In this document: positions 49,425 to 60,078 of the stretch, piece by piece | Layout: the number at the start of each line of letters is the position of its first letter | How positions within the stretch are numbered: the first letter of the stretch is position 1 | Assembly: GCF_027409185.1 (NCBI RefSeq) | Contig: NC_084467.1 | Location: 80,980,501-81,044,500 of the forward strand | DNA from: Cynocephalus volans | Lineage: Eukaryota; Chordata; Mammalia; Dermoptera; Cynocephalidae | Direction: 5' to 3' | DNA length: 64,000 nt | Program-made: the position numbers and the translations under genes | Notes under the pieces: generated by a model | Database searches by the model: none | Told to the model about the DNA's origin: nothing | What the model saw: only the letters and a program-made list of their open reading frames with translations

Positions 49425-50639
49425 TAACTTTTCTAATGGTTGCCCTAGAGTTTGTAATATACATTTACAACTAATGCAAGTCCATTTTCAAGTAACACCA
49501 TACCACTTCGTAAGTAGTGTGAGTACCTTAAAATAACAAAATAATTCTAATTTCTTCTTCCTGTCTCTTGTATTATCGTTCATACATTTCACTTTATAAG
49601 TATACATAAGTATGTATATATATATATACACACACCCACATACACACATAAGATATATATATAAACATACATAATAGAACACATTGTTGCTGTTATTTTG
49701 AACAAACTGTTATCTGTTAAGAATAAGAATAAAAAGATTTTATTTTACCTTTACTATTTCTTCTTTGCTTTTTCTTTCTTTATTAGATCCAAGTTTCTGA
49801 CCTATATTATTTTCCTTTTTTCTAAAAAAATTCCTTGAAAATTTTTTGCAAGGCAGGTCTAATGGCAGCAGTTTCCCTTAAGTTTTGTTTATCTGAGAAA
49901 GTCTTTATTTACTTTTGAAGGATAACTTCTCAGGATACAGAATTCTAGGTTGGTTGTTTTTTCTTCTCAACATATTGAATACTTCACTCCACTGTCTTTT
50001 TGCCTGCATGGTTTCTCAAGAGTAGTTGATATAATTTTCATCTTTACTTCCCTTATAGGTAAGGTGTTTTTCCCCCTCTGGCTGCTTCTTTGATTTTCTA
50101 CAGTTGTGTATGCTATGAGTAGGTGCAGTTTTTTTGTTGTTTGTTTTTTTGTGGGGTTTTTTGTTGGGTTTTTTTTGTTCTGTTTTGTTTTGGGTTTTGG
50201 TTGTTTTTTTTTTTTTTTTTACATTTATCCTGCTTAGTGTTCTCTGAGCTTCTTGGATCTGTGGTTTGGTGTTTGCCATTAATTTGGGAGAAATTCTCAA
50301 TCGTTATTACTTCAAATATTTCTTCTGTTTCTTGCACTCTTTCTTCTCCTTCTTGTTTTCCCATTATGCATATGTTATACTTTTTGTAGTTGTCCCACAG
50401 TCCTTAGATTTTCTGTTTTGTTTTGTTTTGTTTTGAATCTTTGTTCTCTTTGCTTTTCAGTTTTTGAGGTTTCTATTGATATATGGTGAAGCTGAGAGAT
50501 TCTTCCACTAGCAGTGTGCAGTCTGTTAATGAGTCCATCAAAAGCATTCTTCATTTCTGTTACAGTGTTTCTTCAGATTGTTTCTGTTACTTATTAAGTA
50601 CCTAGATAGTTGATGTTTTTGATGTTGTTGTGAAATATG

Positions 50640-52497
50640 ATCTCACCCCCATGTTTTCAATCTATATATAGGGAAACTTTTGGTTTGTGGTAATCTATTT
50701 TATATTTGATAACTTCACTGAATTTTCATGATACATTATCAGTTGATTCTATTGAGTTTTCAAGGTATAATTTGTAATTAATGAGAATTTCTGACAGCTA
50801 TATTTCTTATTTTTATTTCATGGCATTTTGCTGTAACCAGAGCATCCAAAACAATGTTTTTTTTTTTTATCTCCAGAGATTTGTTATATATAACGTTACC
50901 TATTCCTATAAAATATTTATTACCTTAATATTCATTTAAGCTTAATTTACAAAGTTTTTTCTTCTAATCAGAATTAAGTGAAGTTTTTCAAATGCATGTT
51001 TTTTGTTATCTGTTGAGAAGAACCTAACTGACTAATCCTTGCATTTCTTCATTAAACTAGTTGTTTATTGTGGACTTTTCTTCTTATTCTTTTGAAATTT
51101 GATTTGTTGTTGTTTTATTTTTGCATCATTATTTACTAAAGATTGGTCTGTGGTTTTCTCTTTTTAAGCTATTTTTGTAGGGAGTAGAGTAGTTTTCTTT
51201 TACATTCTTTATGTTTCGTCATTTCTTCTGTGCATATGCAGTTTATATAGTTTGAAATTATTTTTATTTTAAGATGTAAAGGAGCTTTCCTATTCAATTA
51301 TCTGTGCTGGTACACATTTCAAAAATATAGAAAAATGGTGGTTTTTATAGTTTTTGCTCTTTTAGGTTTCATACTTTGTTGTGAATCTATTTTCATAAAT
51401 TATATTTTTATAAATATTTACCCATTTCATAGAAGTTAACTTTATTAAGTCGAATGCTACAAAGTTGCCATTTCTGTTGTGAAATTTTTCATATTGGCAT
51501 TCTTTTAATTTTCTAATAAACTATCAATTATTAAGTACCCAAATTTTTTATTTGTTTTTATATATTTTTTCTTATGAGTAGATTTGTTAGACATAATACT
51601 ATTTTTAATGAACATTAATAGGTGTCATGTAGGAAGGAGTATTGTATGGATTTTATTTGGAATGCTGGTATAAACAAAGTTAAACAATTTTTTCTTTACT
51701 TCACTACTCTTCAGAGACTTTAATATGCTCAAATGCATTGTAAAATCACAAAAAGAGACAAAATAATATTGTTTCCCAGTCTTATTTGAATAAGGAACAT
51801 CTTTTAATATCTCATGAGACTAATATTCCACGAAACATATTTTGGAAAATCTAGTCATAGCTTCCTAGTTATTTTGATGAATCAAGTCTTGAACTTACCT
51901 ATTTTTTTTCTCAAATCAATATTTTCTAATTTTATCTTTATTATTATTTTCTATTATTTTTATTATCATTCTTTTAGTTGGTTCCCCATAATAGGATATG
52001 GTTGAAATTCATTAGCATACTTACATGGGTATTCATGATCCTCCAGCAGTAATTTCTAACACTGTTGCCAAATTAACTGACTCATACACCTTACACACTC
52101 ATGATATAAGAATCATATTTTCAGGTCTGAATGCCTTTGCATGTGTTATTCTTTTTGTCCATGTTCTTCTCACATTTGTCTTCTTCCTTCACTTGTCTGC
52201 TTGATACATTGCCTTTCTCTTTAAACATATGACCCAAACTTTAGGAAGCTTTCCTGAGTCTTTCACATCTGTTACATTCTTTTACATAGTTTCTAGTTCT
52301 TTGCTGAAATTCTCAATCTTATCTTTCATCCCCTTGAACATAGTAAACATGGCTGTTTTAAGGTGTGTATCTGATAGCTTTGCTACATGGATCCCCTGTG
52401 CATCTGTTTCTATTGTCTTTTGTTTCTGATGTTTCTCTTTAATGTAATCTTGTCTCTGAAAGTCTGATTATTTTTTGTTGTGTTGGAATTTGTATTT
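50640..52497 (-). mobile_element. Very old L1/HAL1 remnants, with an L2-like patch
   Basis: AT-rich sequence with sparse L1 landmarks ('gattggtctgtggttttctc' near 51143; 'gaaattctcaatcttatct' and 'aaacatggctgttttaagg' near 52300-52360, like HAL1 reversed). 52125-52260 weakly follows an L2 3' end on the plus strand. Most of 51180-52100 is unassigned. Confidence 0.4.
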
Positions 52498-52513
52498 GAA
52501 AAACTGTGGAGAT

Positions 52514-54455
52514 CGGGATAAGTATGTGGCAGCGGGAACGGTGAGAGCGACACCCTCACGGGGGCGGAGTTGGAGGGCAACTATGTTTTTCATTCAGTGA
52601 ACTGCCATTTAAATTATTTGCTTCTTGGCCCCTGGTCCCGTCAGCGGGGTCCGGAGACCACTGTGCCATCACCTCTTCCTTTTTCAACGCCTCCACCGCC
52701 GCCTGAGGAGGCGAGATAGCTGGGAGTTACACTGCCACTGCCAGCTTTTTAAAAATCAAGATCAAAAAAGCTACCAGAGGGGGTTTCAAGATGGCGGTGG
52801 CTGCGGCGGTTGGCGCGCAGTACCTGAAGTGGAAAAGGCGGCCACTGGGCCTTAGACAGCCGGGAAACTTGTGGACCTTCTTCTTGCCGTCTCTTAAGGG
52901 AGGACCGCTGCTGGTGGCCGGTCATGGGGGCTCACCGCCACTTTGCCCTTGGCAGGAGAGGCTGCCTCATTTACAGGCAATAGCTTTGAAGTATGGAGCA
53001 GGAAAAGAACTGTTTCTTAGCTGTAAAAGCGAGTCTCTAAACAGGGAACACGGCGCCAGGGCTGCTGTGTATGCAGCCAGGATCCCATAGGCCAGGGCTG
53101 CGCTGAAGGCGGCCAGCTGCCCTATTCATGATTGGAGGTTTCAGGCCGGCATAAAAGAAGATTCCTGGGAGTGCCCGAGCCGCGACGCAGGACCAAGCGA
53201 GCAGCCCGAGGCAGCGGGAGCTGAGAACGGGGAAGGTGACAAACCAGAGGCAGAGAGGGAGTGCCCGACCTGGCACAGCCCTGTAAGTGACCCCTGATCC
53301 GGCCCTGCTCAGGGGGCTGACGCCTGCCCAGCTTCCACCTGCATCACCGGGCCACTCACCGCCCCAGGGGCTGCCTCCATTTTCTCAGGTGGTGGCAGCT
53401 CCAGCCCGGCTCAGCCAAGCCTGTCCTCCTCGCCCAGCTCGGCTCCTCACTGAGCCTTCCCACTTGCTTGCCCCAGCGCGGGGCTTCCTGGGGCATGCGG
53501 GCTGGCCTCCCCTCCCACTCCCTCCGTGGTTCTCTGGCGGGGCTGGTGGCGTGGGGCGTCCCTGGCCAGCGTCGGGAGGGCAAGGAAGTACGGGCGGGGC
53601 CGACCGTCACTCCACCGCACCCTGGGCTCCGGCCCCCAGTAAACTTCCTGTTACTGGGAGGCAGATACCATCTCTGTGGCCACCAGTTCGGAAAAACGCC
53701 TAACCGATTTCTGGTTAGGAATAGTGTGGTTGGAGAGTTCCCAATTCCGCTTGAACCTGCCGGAGAGCTGACTGCGGGCGGGCACCGGACTCGGTCTGTG
53801 CCTGGGGGATACAAAGGTGAACCGTGTGCTGCGGGCTCCTCCCCCGAGGAGCTCACACTCTGGTGTGGGAGATAAAACAATTACACAAATAACCGCGATA
53901 CCAGGAGGAAGGTGATAAGTCCCGAGAAAGATCTACACAGTGCTACAAAGGAACCCAGAGCGACCGGTCGTCGGTGCCTACCAGAAACCTGGTAGACTTC
54001 CTGGGCGAGGCGGTGCCGAGCAGGGTCTTGAAGGCCCAGCTGATAGACGAGGGTTTCAGAAGACAAGTCCCAGCCCAGCCCAGTGCGCAAAGAGCGGGGA
54101 GACGTCCGGCTAGCAAGGCGGAGACTCGACAGAAACCACACACCCTGTGGGGTCGCCACTGCACGATCCAACAGCCCAGGCCAGAGCACATGGAACAGGG
54201 AGAAGTCCTGCACAGGAAGTGAAAGCTCAGCAGAGATCACACACCCTGTGGTACGTGATCCAGCAGCCCAGCAGAGGCCAAGCTGACCAGAGAGGTGGCT
54301 CCCCGGAGAGGCCCAAGACCCGAGGCAACCATACACACAAGGCACTAGAGGCCAACTGAGCAGTCACGGAGGTAGCCATACCAAATTGGCAACCACAGCA
54401 ACATCTTAGTTAGTCAATAGTCTCAAACCGGTGGTCTGTGAAACCCCCTGCCACA
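52514..54455 (+). promoter_or_regulatory. L1 5' UTR / internal promoter region
   Basis: CpG-rich and GC-rich, in sharp contrast to the flanks. 'caagatggcggtggc' at 52787-52801 is a YY1-type site (CAAGATGGCGG core), the motif that positions transcription start in primate L1. Here it lies about 270 bp inside the element. 'gggggcggagt' near 52560 is Sp1-like. Open frames in this region on both strands (such as 53287-53703 plus and 53356-53880 minus) reflect GC-rich sequence. Confidence 0.75.
52787..52801 (+). promoter_or_regulatory. YY1-like site in the L1 5' UTR
   Basis: The CAAGATGGCGG core matches the YY1 consensus. In human L1 a similar site lies within the first 30 bp and sets accurate initiation. 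Confidence 0.65.
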
Positions 54456-55478
54456 ATGAATAAACATCAAAAAAAAGATACCAGAAATACAAAAAATCAG
54501 GAAAGTACACCACCAAAAGTTAATAAATCTCAAACTCTAGATCCTATATAACAAGAAGCCCTTGAAATGACTGACAAGGAATTTTGAGTGATAATTCTAA
54601 GAAAACTGAATGAGATACAAGAAAACTCAGCTAGACATCAGGATGAGATGAGGAAAAGTATACAGGATCTGAAAGAGGAAATGTACAAGGAAATCAATGT
54701 CCTCAAAAAAAATGTAGCAGAACTTGCTGAACTGAAGAAGTTATTCAGTGAAATAAAAAACACAATGGAGAGTTCAACCAGCAGGCTTGTCGAAGTTGAA
54801 GAGAGAACCTCTGAACTTGAAGATGGGCTGTTTGAAATAACACAAGCAGACAAAATGAAAGAAAAAAGAATCAAAGACATTGAAGAAAATCTGAGAGAGA
54901 TATCAGACAACCTTAAGCGCTCAAATATCCGAGTCATGGGTATTCCAGAAGGGGAGGAAAAAGGAGATTGCATTGAAAACATATTCAACAAAATAGTGGC
55001 AGAAAACTTCCCACGTATAGGAAAAATCACAAATCTTCAGATCCAGGAAGCTCAACGATCTCCAAACATATTCAACCCAAAAACGCCCTCACCAAGACAT
55101 GTTATAGTCAAACTGGCAAAAGTCAGAGACAAACAGAGAATCTTAAAAGCTGCAAGAGAGAAGCGTCAAATCACCTATAAGGGAGCCCCAATCAGGCTAA
55201 CATCAGACTTTTCATCACAAACCCTAAAAGCTAGAGAGGAATGGGATGATATATTCAAAATACTAAAAGACAAAGATTGCCAGCCAAGAATACTCTACCC
55301 TGCAAGGCTATCCTTCCGAAATGAAGGGCAAATAGTATATTTCTCAGACAAACAAAAACTGTGGGAGTTCACTACCACACGACCCCCCTACAAGAAATCC
55401 TCAAGGGAGTACTGGGTTTGGTTCCTGAAAAATAACTACCACTGCCATAAAAACCCTAGAAAAATCAATACCAACTAG
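54456..55478 (+). pseudogene. L1 ORF1 (RNA-binding chaperone), inactivated
   Basis: The in-frame ATG at 54456 (MNKHQKKDTRN) is followed by TAA at 54549 (codon 32) and TGA at 54585 (codon 44). From 54588 the frame is open. Visible domains: a coiled coil about 54600-54900 (LKEEMYKEINVLKKNVAEL), the RRM start (SNIRVMGIPEGE, near 54925), and the C-terminal domain (ARRE-like KAAREKRQITYKG near 55150). At the C run 55383-55388 the normal C-terminal frame is lost by an apparent one-base deletion, so the tail runs in another frame to 55478; the expected frame would stop at 55433. ORF1p normally trimerises and coats L1 RNA in cytoplasmic RNPs. Length would be about 326 residues, against 338 in human. 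Confidence 0.88.
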
Positions 55479-55622
55479 TATAATAAAAATGGCATTCATG
55501 AAGAGAAAACAAACAAACAAAAACGCTATCTACAACCTAAGGAACCAACAAACACAGGAAACAAACAGTAAATCAGAAAGCAAGGAACAAAAGACACCTA
55601 AGACAACCAAACAACCAATAAA
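55436..55622 (+). other. ORF1-ORF2 spacer of the L1
   Basis: About 187 nt, A-rich, with CAAA repeats near 55510. Longer than the roughly 60-nt spacer in human L1; it contains stops in all frames relevant to ORF2. Confidence 0.75.
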
Positions 55623-58600
55623 ATGCTAGGAATAAATCAACACCTTTCAATAACAACTCTTAATGTAAAAGGCTTAAATTCCCCGATCAAAAGACACAGA
55701 TTGGCTGACTGGATCAAAAAGGAGGACCCAACTATATGCTGCCTACAAGAGACCCACCTCACCCATAAAGATTCACATAGACTAAGAGTGAAAGGATGGA
55801 AAAAGATTTACCATGCAAATAGAAAAGAAAAACGAGCTGGAGTAGGTATTCTTATATCTGACAAAATAGACTTTAAACTAAAAACCATAAAAAGAGACAA
55901 TGAGGGACACTACTTAATGATAAAAGGACTGATCCATCAAGAAGACATAACAATCATAAATATGTACGCACCCAATGTTGGAGCAGCCAGATTTATAAAA
56001 CAAACTCTATTAGACCAAAAGAAGGAAATAGGCACTAATACCATAATAGCAGGGGACCTGAACACCCCACTGTCAATATTAGACAGATCATCTAGGCAAA
56101 GAATCAGCAGAGAAACACAAGATCTAAACAATACTCTAGACCAATTGGAATTGGCAGATATCTACAGAACATTCCATCCAACAACCTCCGAATATTCATT
56201 CTTCTCATCAGCACATGGATTATTCTCCAGGATAGATCACATATTAGGTCACAAATCAAGTCTCAATAAATTAAAAAAAATTGGAATTATCCCATGTATT
56301 TTCTCAGACCACAATGGATTAAAACTAGAAATTAATAACAAACGAAACTCTGGAAACTATACAAACACATGGAAATTAAACAGCATTCTACTTAATGACA
56401 TATGGGTCCAAGAAGAAATCAAGCAGGAAATCAAAAAGATTATTGAAACTAATGAAAATAATGATACATCATACCAAAACCTGTGGGATACTGCAAAAGT
56501 AGTATTAAGGGGGAAATTTATTGCATTAAATGCTCACCTCAGAAAAATGGAAAGATGGCAAGTGAACAACCTAACACTTCACCTTAAAGAACTAGAAAAA
56601 CAAGAACAATCCAAACCTAAAGTTAGCAGACGGAAAGAAATCATTAAGATCAGAGCAGAACTGAATGAAATTGAAAACCAAAAAACAATTCAAAAGATCA
56701 ATGAATCAAAAAGTTGGTTTTTTGAAATGATAAATAAACTGGACAAACCATTAGCATGGCTAACAAAAAAAAGAAGAGAGAAGACTCAAATAACAAAAAT
56801 TAGAAATGAAAAAGGCGATATTACAACTGATTCATCTGAAATACAAGGAATCATTCGAGACTACTATAAATAACTATACGCCAATAAATTTGAAAATCTG
56901 GAGGAAATGGATAAATTTCTGGACACACACAAGCTCCCAACACTGAACCATGAAGACGTAGAAAATTTGAACAGACCAATAACAATAAAGGAGATTGAAG
57001 CTGTTATCAGAAGGCTCCCAACAAAGAAAAGCCTAGGACCAGACAGATTCACAGCAGAATTTTACCAAGCATTCAAAGAGGAATTGACACCGATTCTTTA
57101 CAAACTATTCCAAAAGATTGAAACAGACGCAAATCTCCCAAACTCATTCTATAAAGCAAACATCATCCTGATACCAAAACCAGGTAAAGATATAACCAAA
57201 AAAGAAAACTACAGGCCGATATCCTTGATGAATATAGATGCAAAAATCCTCACTAAAATACTAGCAAACAGAGTACAGCAACACATACATAAAATTGTTC
57301 ACCACGATCAAGTGGGATTCATCCCAGGGATGCAAGGTTGGTTCAACATACGCAAATCAATAAATGTGATACACCATATTAGTAAAGTCAAACACAAGGA
57401 CCATATGATCATCTCTATAGATGCTGAAAAAGCATTTGATAAAGTTCAGCACTCATTCATGACAAAGACCCTCTATAAGTTAGGTATAGAGGGAAAGTAT
57501 CTCAATATAATTAAAGCCATATATGACAAACCCACTGCCAATATCATCCTGAATGGGGAAAAACTGAAAGCTTTTCCTTTAAGAACAGGAACTAGACAAG
57601 GATGCCCACTCTCACCACTCCTATTCAACATAGTGTTGGAAGTATTAGCCAGAGCAATCAGAGAAGAGAAGGAAATAAAGGGCATCCAGATTGGAAAAGA
57701 TGAAGTCAAACTGTCCCTGTTTGCAGATGACATGATCCTATATATCGAACAGCCTAAAACCTCTACAAAAAAACTGTTGGAATTGATAAATGATTTCAGC
57801 ACAGTAGCAGGATACAAAATCAACACACAAAAATCAGTAGCATTTCTTTTCTCCAATAGTGAACATGCAGAAAGAGAAATCAAGAAAGCCTGCCCATTTA
57901 CAATAGCCACCAAAAAAATAAAATACTTAGGAATTGAGTTAACCAAGGAGGTGAAAAATCTCTATAATGAGAACTACAAACCACTGCTGAGAGAAATTAG
58001 AGAGGATACAAGAAGATGGAAAGATATCCCATGCTCTTGGATTGGGAGAATCAACATAGTGAAAATGTCCATACTACCCAAAGTGATATACAAATTCAAT
58101 GCAATCCCCATCAAAATTCCACAGACATTTTTCTCACAAATGGAAAAAACTATCCAGACATTTATATGGAATAATAAAAGACCACGCATAGCCAAAGCAA
58201 TGCTGAGCAAAAAAAATAAAGCTGGAGGCATAACACTACCTGACTTTAAGCTATACTACAAAGCTATAATAACCAAAACAGTATGGTACTGGCATAAAAA
58301 CAGACACACTGATCAATGGAATAGAATAGAGAATCCAGAAATCAACCCACACACTTACTGCCATCTGATCTTTGACAAAGGCACCAAGCCTATTCACTGG
58401 GGAAGGGACTGCCTCTTCAGCAAATGGTGCTGGGATAACTGGATATCCATATGCAGGAGAATGAAACTAGATCCATACCTCTCACCATATACTAAAATCA
58501 ACTCAAAATGGATTAAGGATTTAAATATACACCCTGAAATAATAAAACTTCTTAAAGAAAACATAGGAGAAACACTTCAGGAAATAGGACTGGACACAGA

Positions 58601-59450
58601 CTTCATGAATACGACCCCAAAAGCACAGGCAACCAAAGGGAAAGTAAACAAATGGGATTATATCAAACTAAAAAGCTTCTGCACAGCAAAAGAAACAATT
58701 AACAGAGTTAAAAGACAACCAACAGAGTGGGAGAAAATATTTGCAAAATATACATCTGACAAAGGATTAATATCCAGAATATACAAGGAACTCAAACAAC
58801 TTTACAAGAAGAAAACAAGCAACCCAATTAAAAAATGGGCAAAAGAGCTAAGTAGGCATTTCTCTAAGGAAGATATACAAATGGCCAACAGACATATGAA
58901 AAAATGCTCAACATCACTCAGCATCCGGGAAATGCAAATCACAACCACACTGAGATACCATCTAACCCCAGTTAGGATTGCTAAAATCCAAAAGACTCTG
59001 AACGATAAATGCTGGTGAGGTTGCAGAGAAAAAGGAACTCTCATACATTGTTGGTGGGACTGCAAAATGGTGCAGCCTCTATGGAAAATAGTATGGAGGT
59101 TCCTCAAACAATTGCAGATAGATCTACCATACGACCCCGCTATCCCACTGTTGGGAATATACCCAGAGGAATGGAAATCATCAAGTCGAAGGGATACCTG
59201 TTCCCCAATGTTCATCGCAGCACTCTTTACAATAGCCAAGAGTTGGAACCAGCCCAAATGTCCATCATCAGATGAGTGGATACGGAAAATGGGGTACATC
59301 TACACAATGGAATACTACTCAGCTATAAAAACGAATGAAATACTGCCATTTGCAACAACATGGATGGTCCTTGAGAGAATTATATTAAGTGAAACAAGTC
59401 AGGCACAGAAAGAGAAATACCACATGTTCTCACTTATTGGTGGAAGCTAA
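55623..59450 (+). pseudogene. L1 ORF2 (endonuclease/reverse transcriptase), two nonsense codons
   Basis: One frame of exactly 1275 codons plus stop, the same length as human ORF2p, without any frameshift. Two stops break it: TAA at 56871 (codon 417) and TGA at 59016 (codon 1132). The endonuclease has N14, E43, Y115, D145, N147, D205 and H230 all present. The RT palm motif [10 protein letters not shown] has its aspartates at codons 702 and 703, as in human. The second stop falls within the C-terminal Cys-His cluster (C-W-stop-G-C ... HCWWDC). ORF2p normally nicks target DNA and primes cDNA synthesis there. As encoded, only a 416-residue endonuclease-containing piece could be made from the first ATG. 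Confidence 0.93.
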
Positions 59451-59464
59451 AAATTAATATTTAA

Positions 59465-59467
<3 letters not shown>

Positions 59468-59538
<71 letters not shown>

Positions 59539-59558
59539 ACACACACACACACACACAA
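59468..59558. repeat. (CA)n microsatellite with periodic CT interruptions
   Basis: A CA run interrupted by single T substitutions at 59503 and 59533, 30 bp apart. Produces poly-Val/Cys open frames that are not genes. Confidence 0.93.
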
Positions 59559-59640
59559 AGAAAAACCGGAGGGGGGAAGAAGATATAACAACCACAATTA
59601 CTTGAAGTTGACATGACAAACAAACAGAGGGGACATCGGT

Positions 59641-59665
59641 TGGGGGAGGGGGGAGGGGGGAGGGT
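59641..59665 (+). other. G-quadruplex-prone tract in the L1 3' UTR
   Basis: Four G-runs of 3-6 separated by single A residues, fitting the G3+N1-7 four-run pattern. A G-rich polypurine tract is a recurrent feature of mammalian L1 3' UTRs. Confidence 0.7.
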
Positions 59666-59901
59666 GGTTTGGGTGATGGGCAACAATAATCAGCCACAAT
59701 GTATATCGACAAAATAAAATTAAAAAAAAAAAAGAAAATTAAAAATTTATAGTAATAAAAAAATTTTAATTTAATTAAAAGAATTTTTTTTTAAAAAAAA
59801 AAAGGAAAAACTGTGGAAATCATATGAGGCCCAGAACAGTGTTATATTCCTCTAGAGAAAACATAGTTCTGTACGAAAATTAAACCCTTTATGCCCAGGT
59901 A

Positions 59902-60078
59902 GGGTTGCCACATAAAATACAGGACACACATTAAATTTGAATTTCAGATAAATTATGAATTTACTGTAAGTATGTCCCAAATATTGCATGGGACATACTT
60001 ACATCAAAAATCGCATCGTCTATCTGTATTTCCAATTTAACTGAGTTGTGTATGTTTATTTGCTAAATCTGGCAACCC
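59902..60078. mobile_element. Palindromic MITE (DNA transposon)
   Basis: 'gggttgccacataaaataca' at the left is mirrored by 'ttatttgctaaatctggcaa' with terminal 'ccc' at the right, and the centre 'agtatgtcccaaatattgca' mirrors 'tgggacatactta'. Almost the whole 177 bp folds on itself. Common mammalian type; exact family name not asserted. Confidence 0.8.

Larger units (their letters stand above)
45392..50640 (-). mobile_element. Second long L1M-type element, antisense to SPO16
   Basis: Begins within the end of ORF2 ('gcctttatgaataaagcttc') and continues leftward through RT ('gtttctccatgaacatggaa', 'cacaaagaaagacagtttta'), a 47714-47995 minus-strand frame with 'ITREYCEQLYVHKFDNLNEM', endonuclease-derived peptide at 48757-48945, and ORF1-like sequence near 49850-50560. 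Older than the 39175 element judging by more disrupted frames. Carries a SINE at 48209-48347. Confidence 0.75.
52514..59804 (+). mobile_element. Full-length, nearly intact L1 element
   Basis: A complete L1: GC-rich 5' UTR (52514-54455), ORF1 (from 54456), a 187-nt spacer, ORF2 (55623-59450), and a 3' UTR with a CA repeat and G-rich tract ending in an A-rich tail. The flanks gaaaaactgtggagat (52498-52513) and gaaaaactgtggaaat (59805-59820) are a 16-bp target duplication with one mismatch, at a TTT/GAAAA-like endonuclease site. Length 7,291 bp. It lies in the sense direction of SPO16, in intron 2. Both ORFs carry inactivating mutations, so it is a recent but dead copy. Confidence 0.95.
59451..59804 (+). 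other. L1 3' UTR and A-rich tail
   Basis: Contains a CA microsatellite (59468-59558), a G-rich polypurine stretch (59641-59665) and AATAAA near 59711, then A-rich sequence. A second A-run ends at 59804, separated from the first by about 60 AT-rich bases. Confidence 0.8.

Noticed and set aside
53287-53703. 138-codon plus-strand proline-rich frame as a host exon
   Set aside because: It lies inside the L1 5' UTR between its target duplications; the GC-rich composition explains its length.
59447-59686. Val/Cys-rich minus-strand frame
   Set aside because: Translation of the CA repeat and G-rich tract in the L1 3' UTR.
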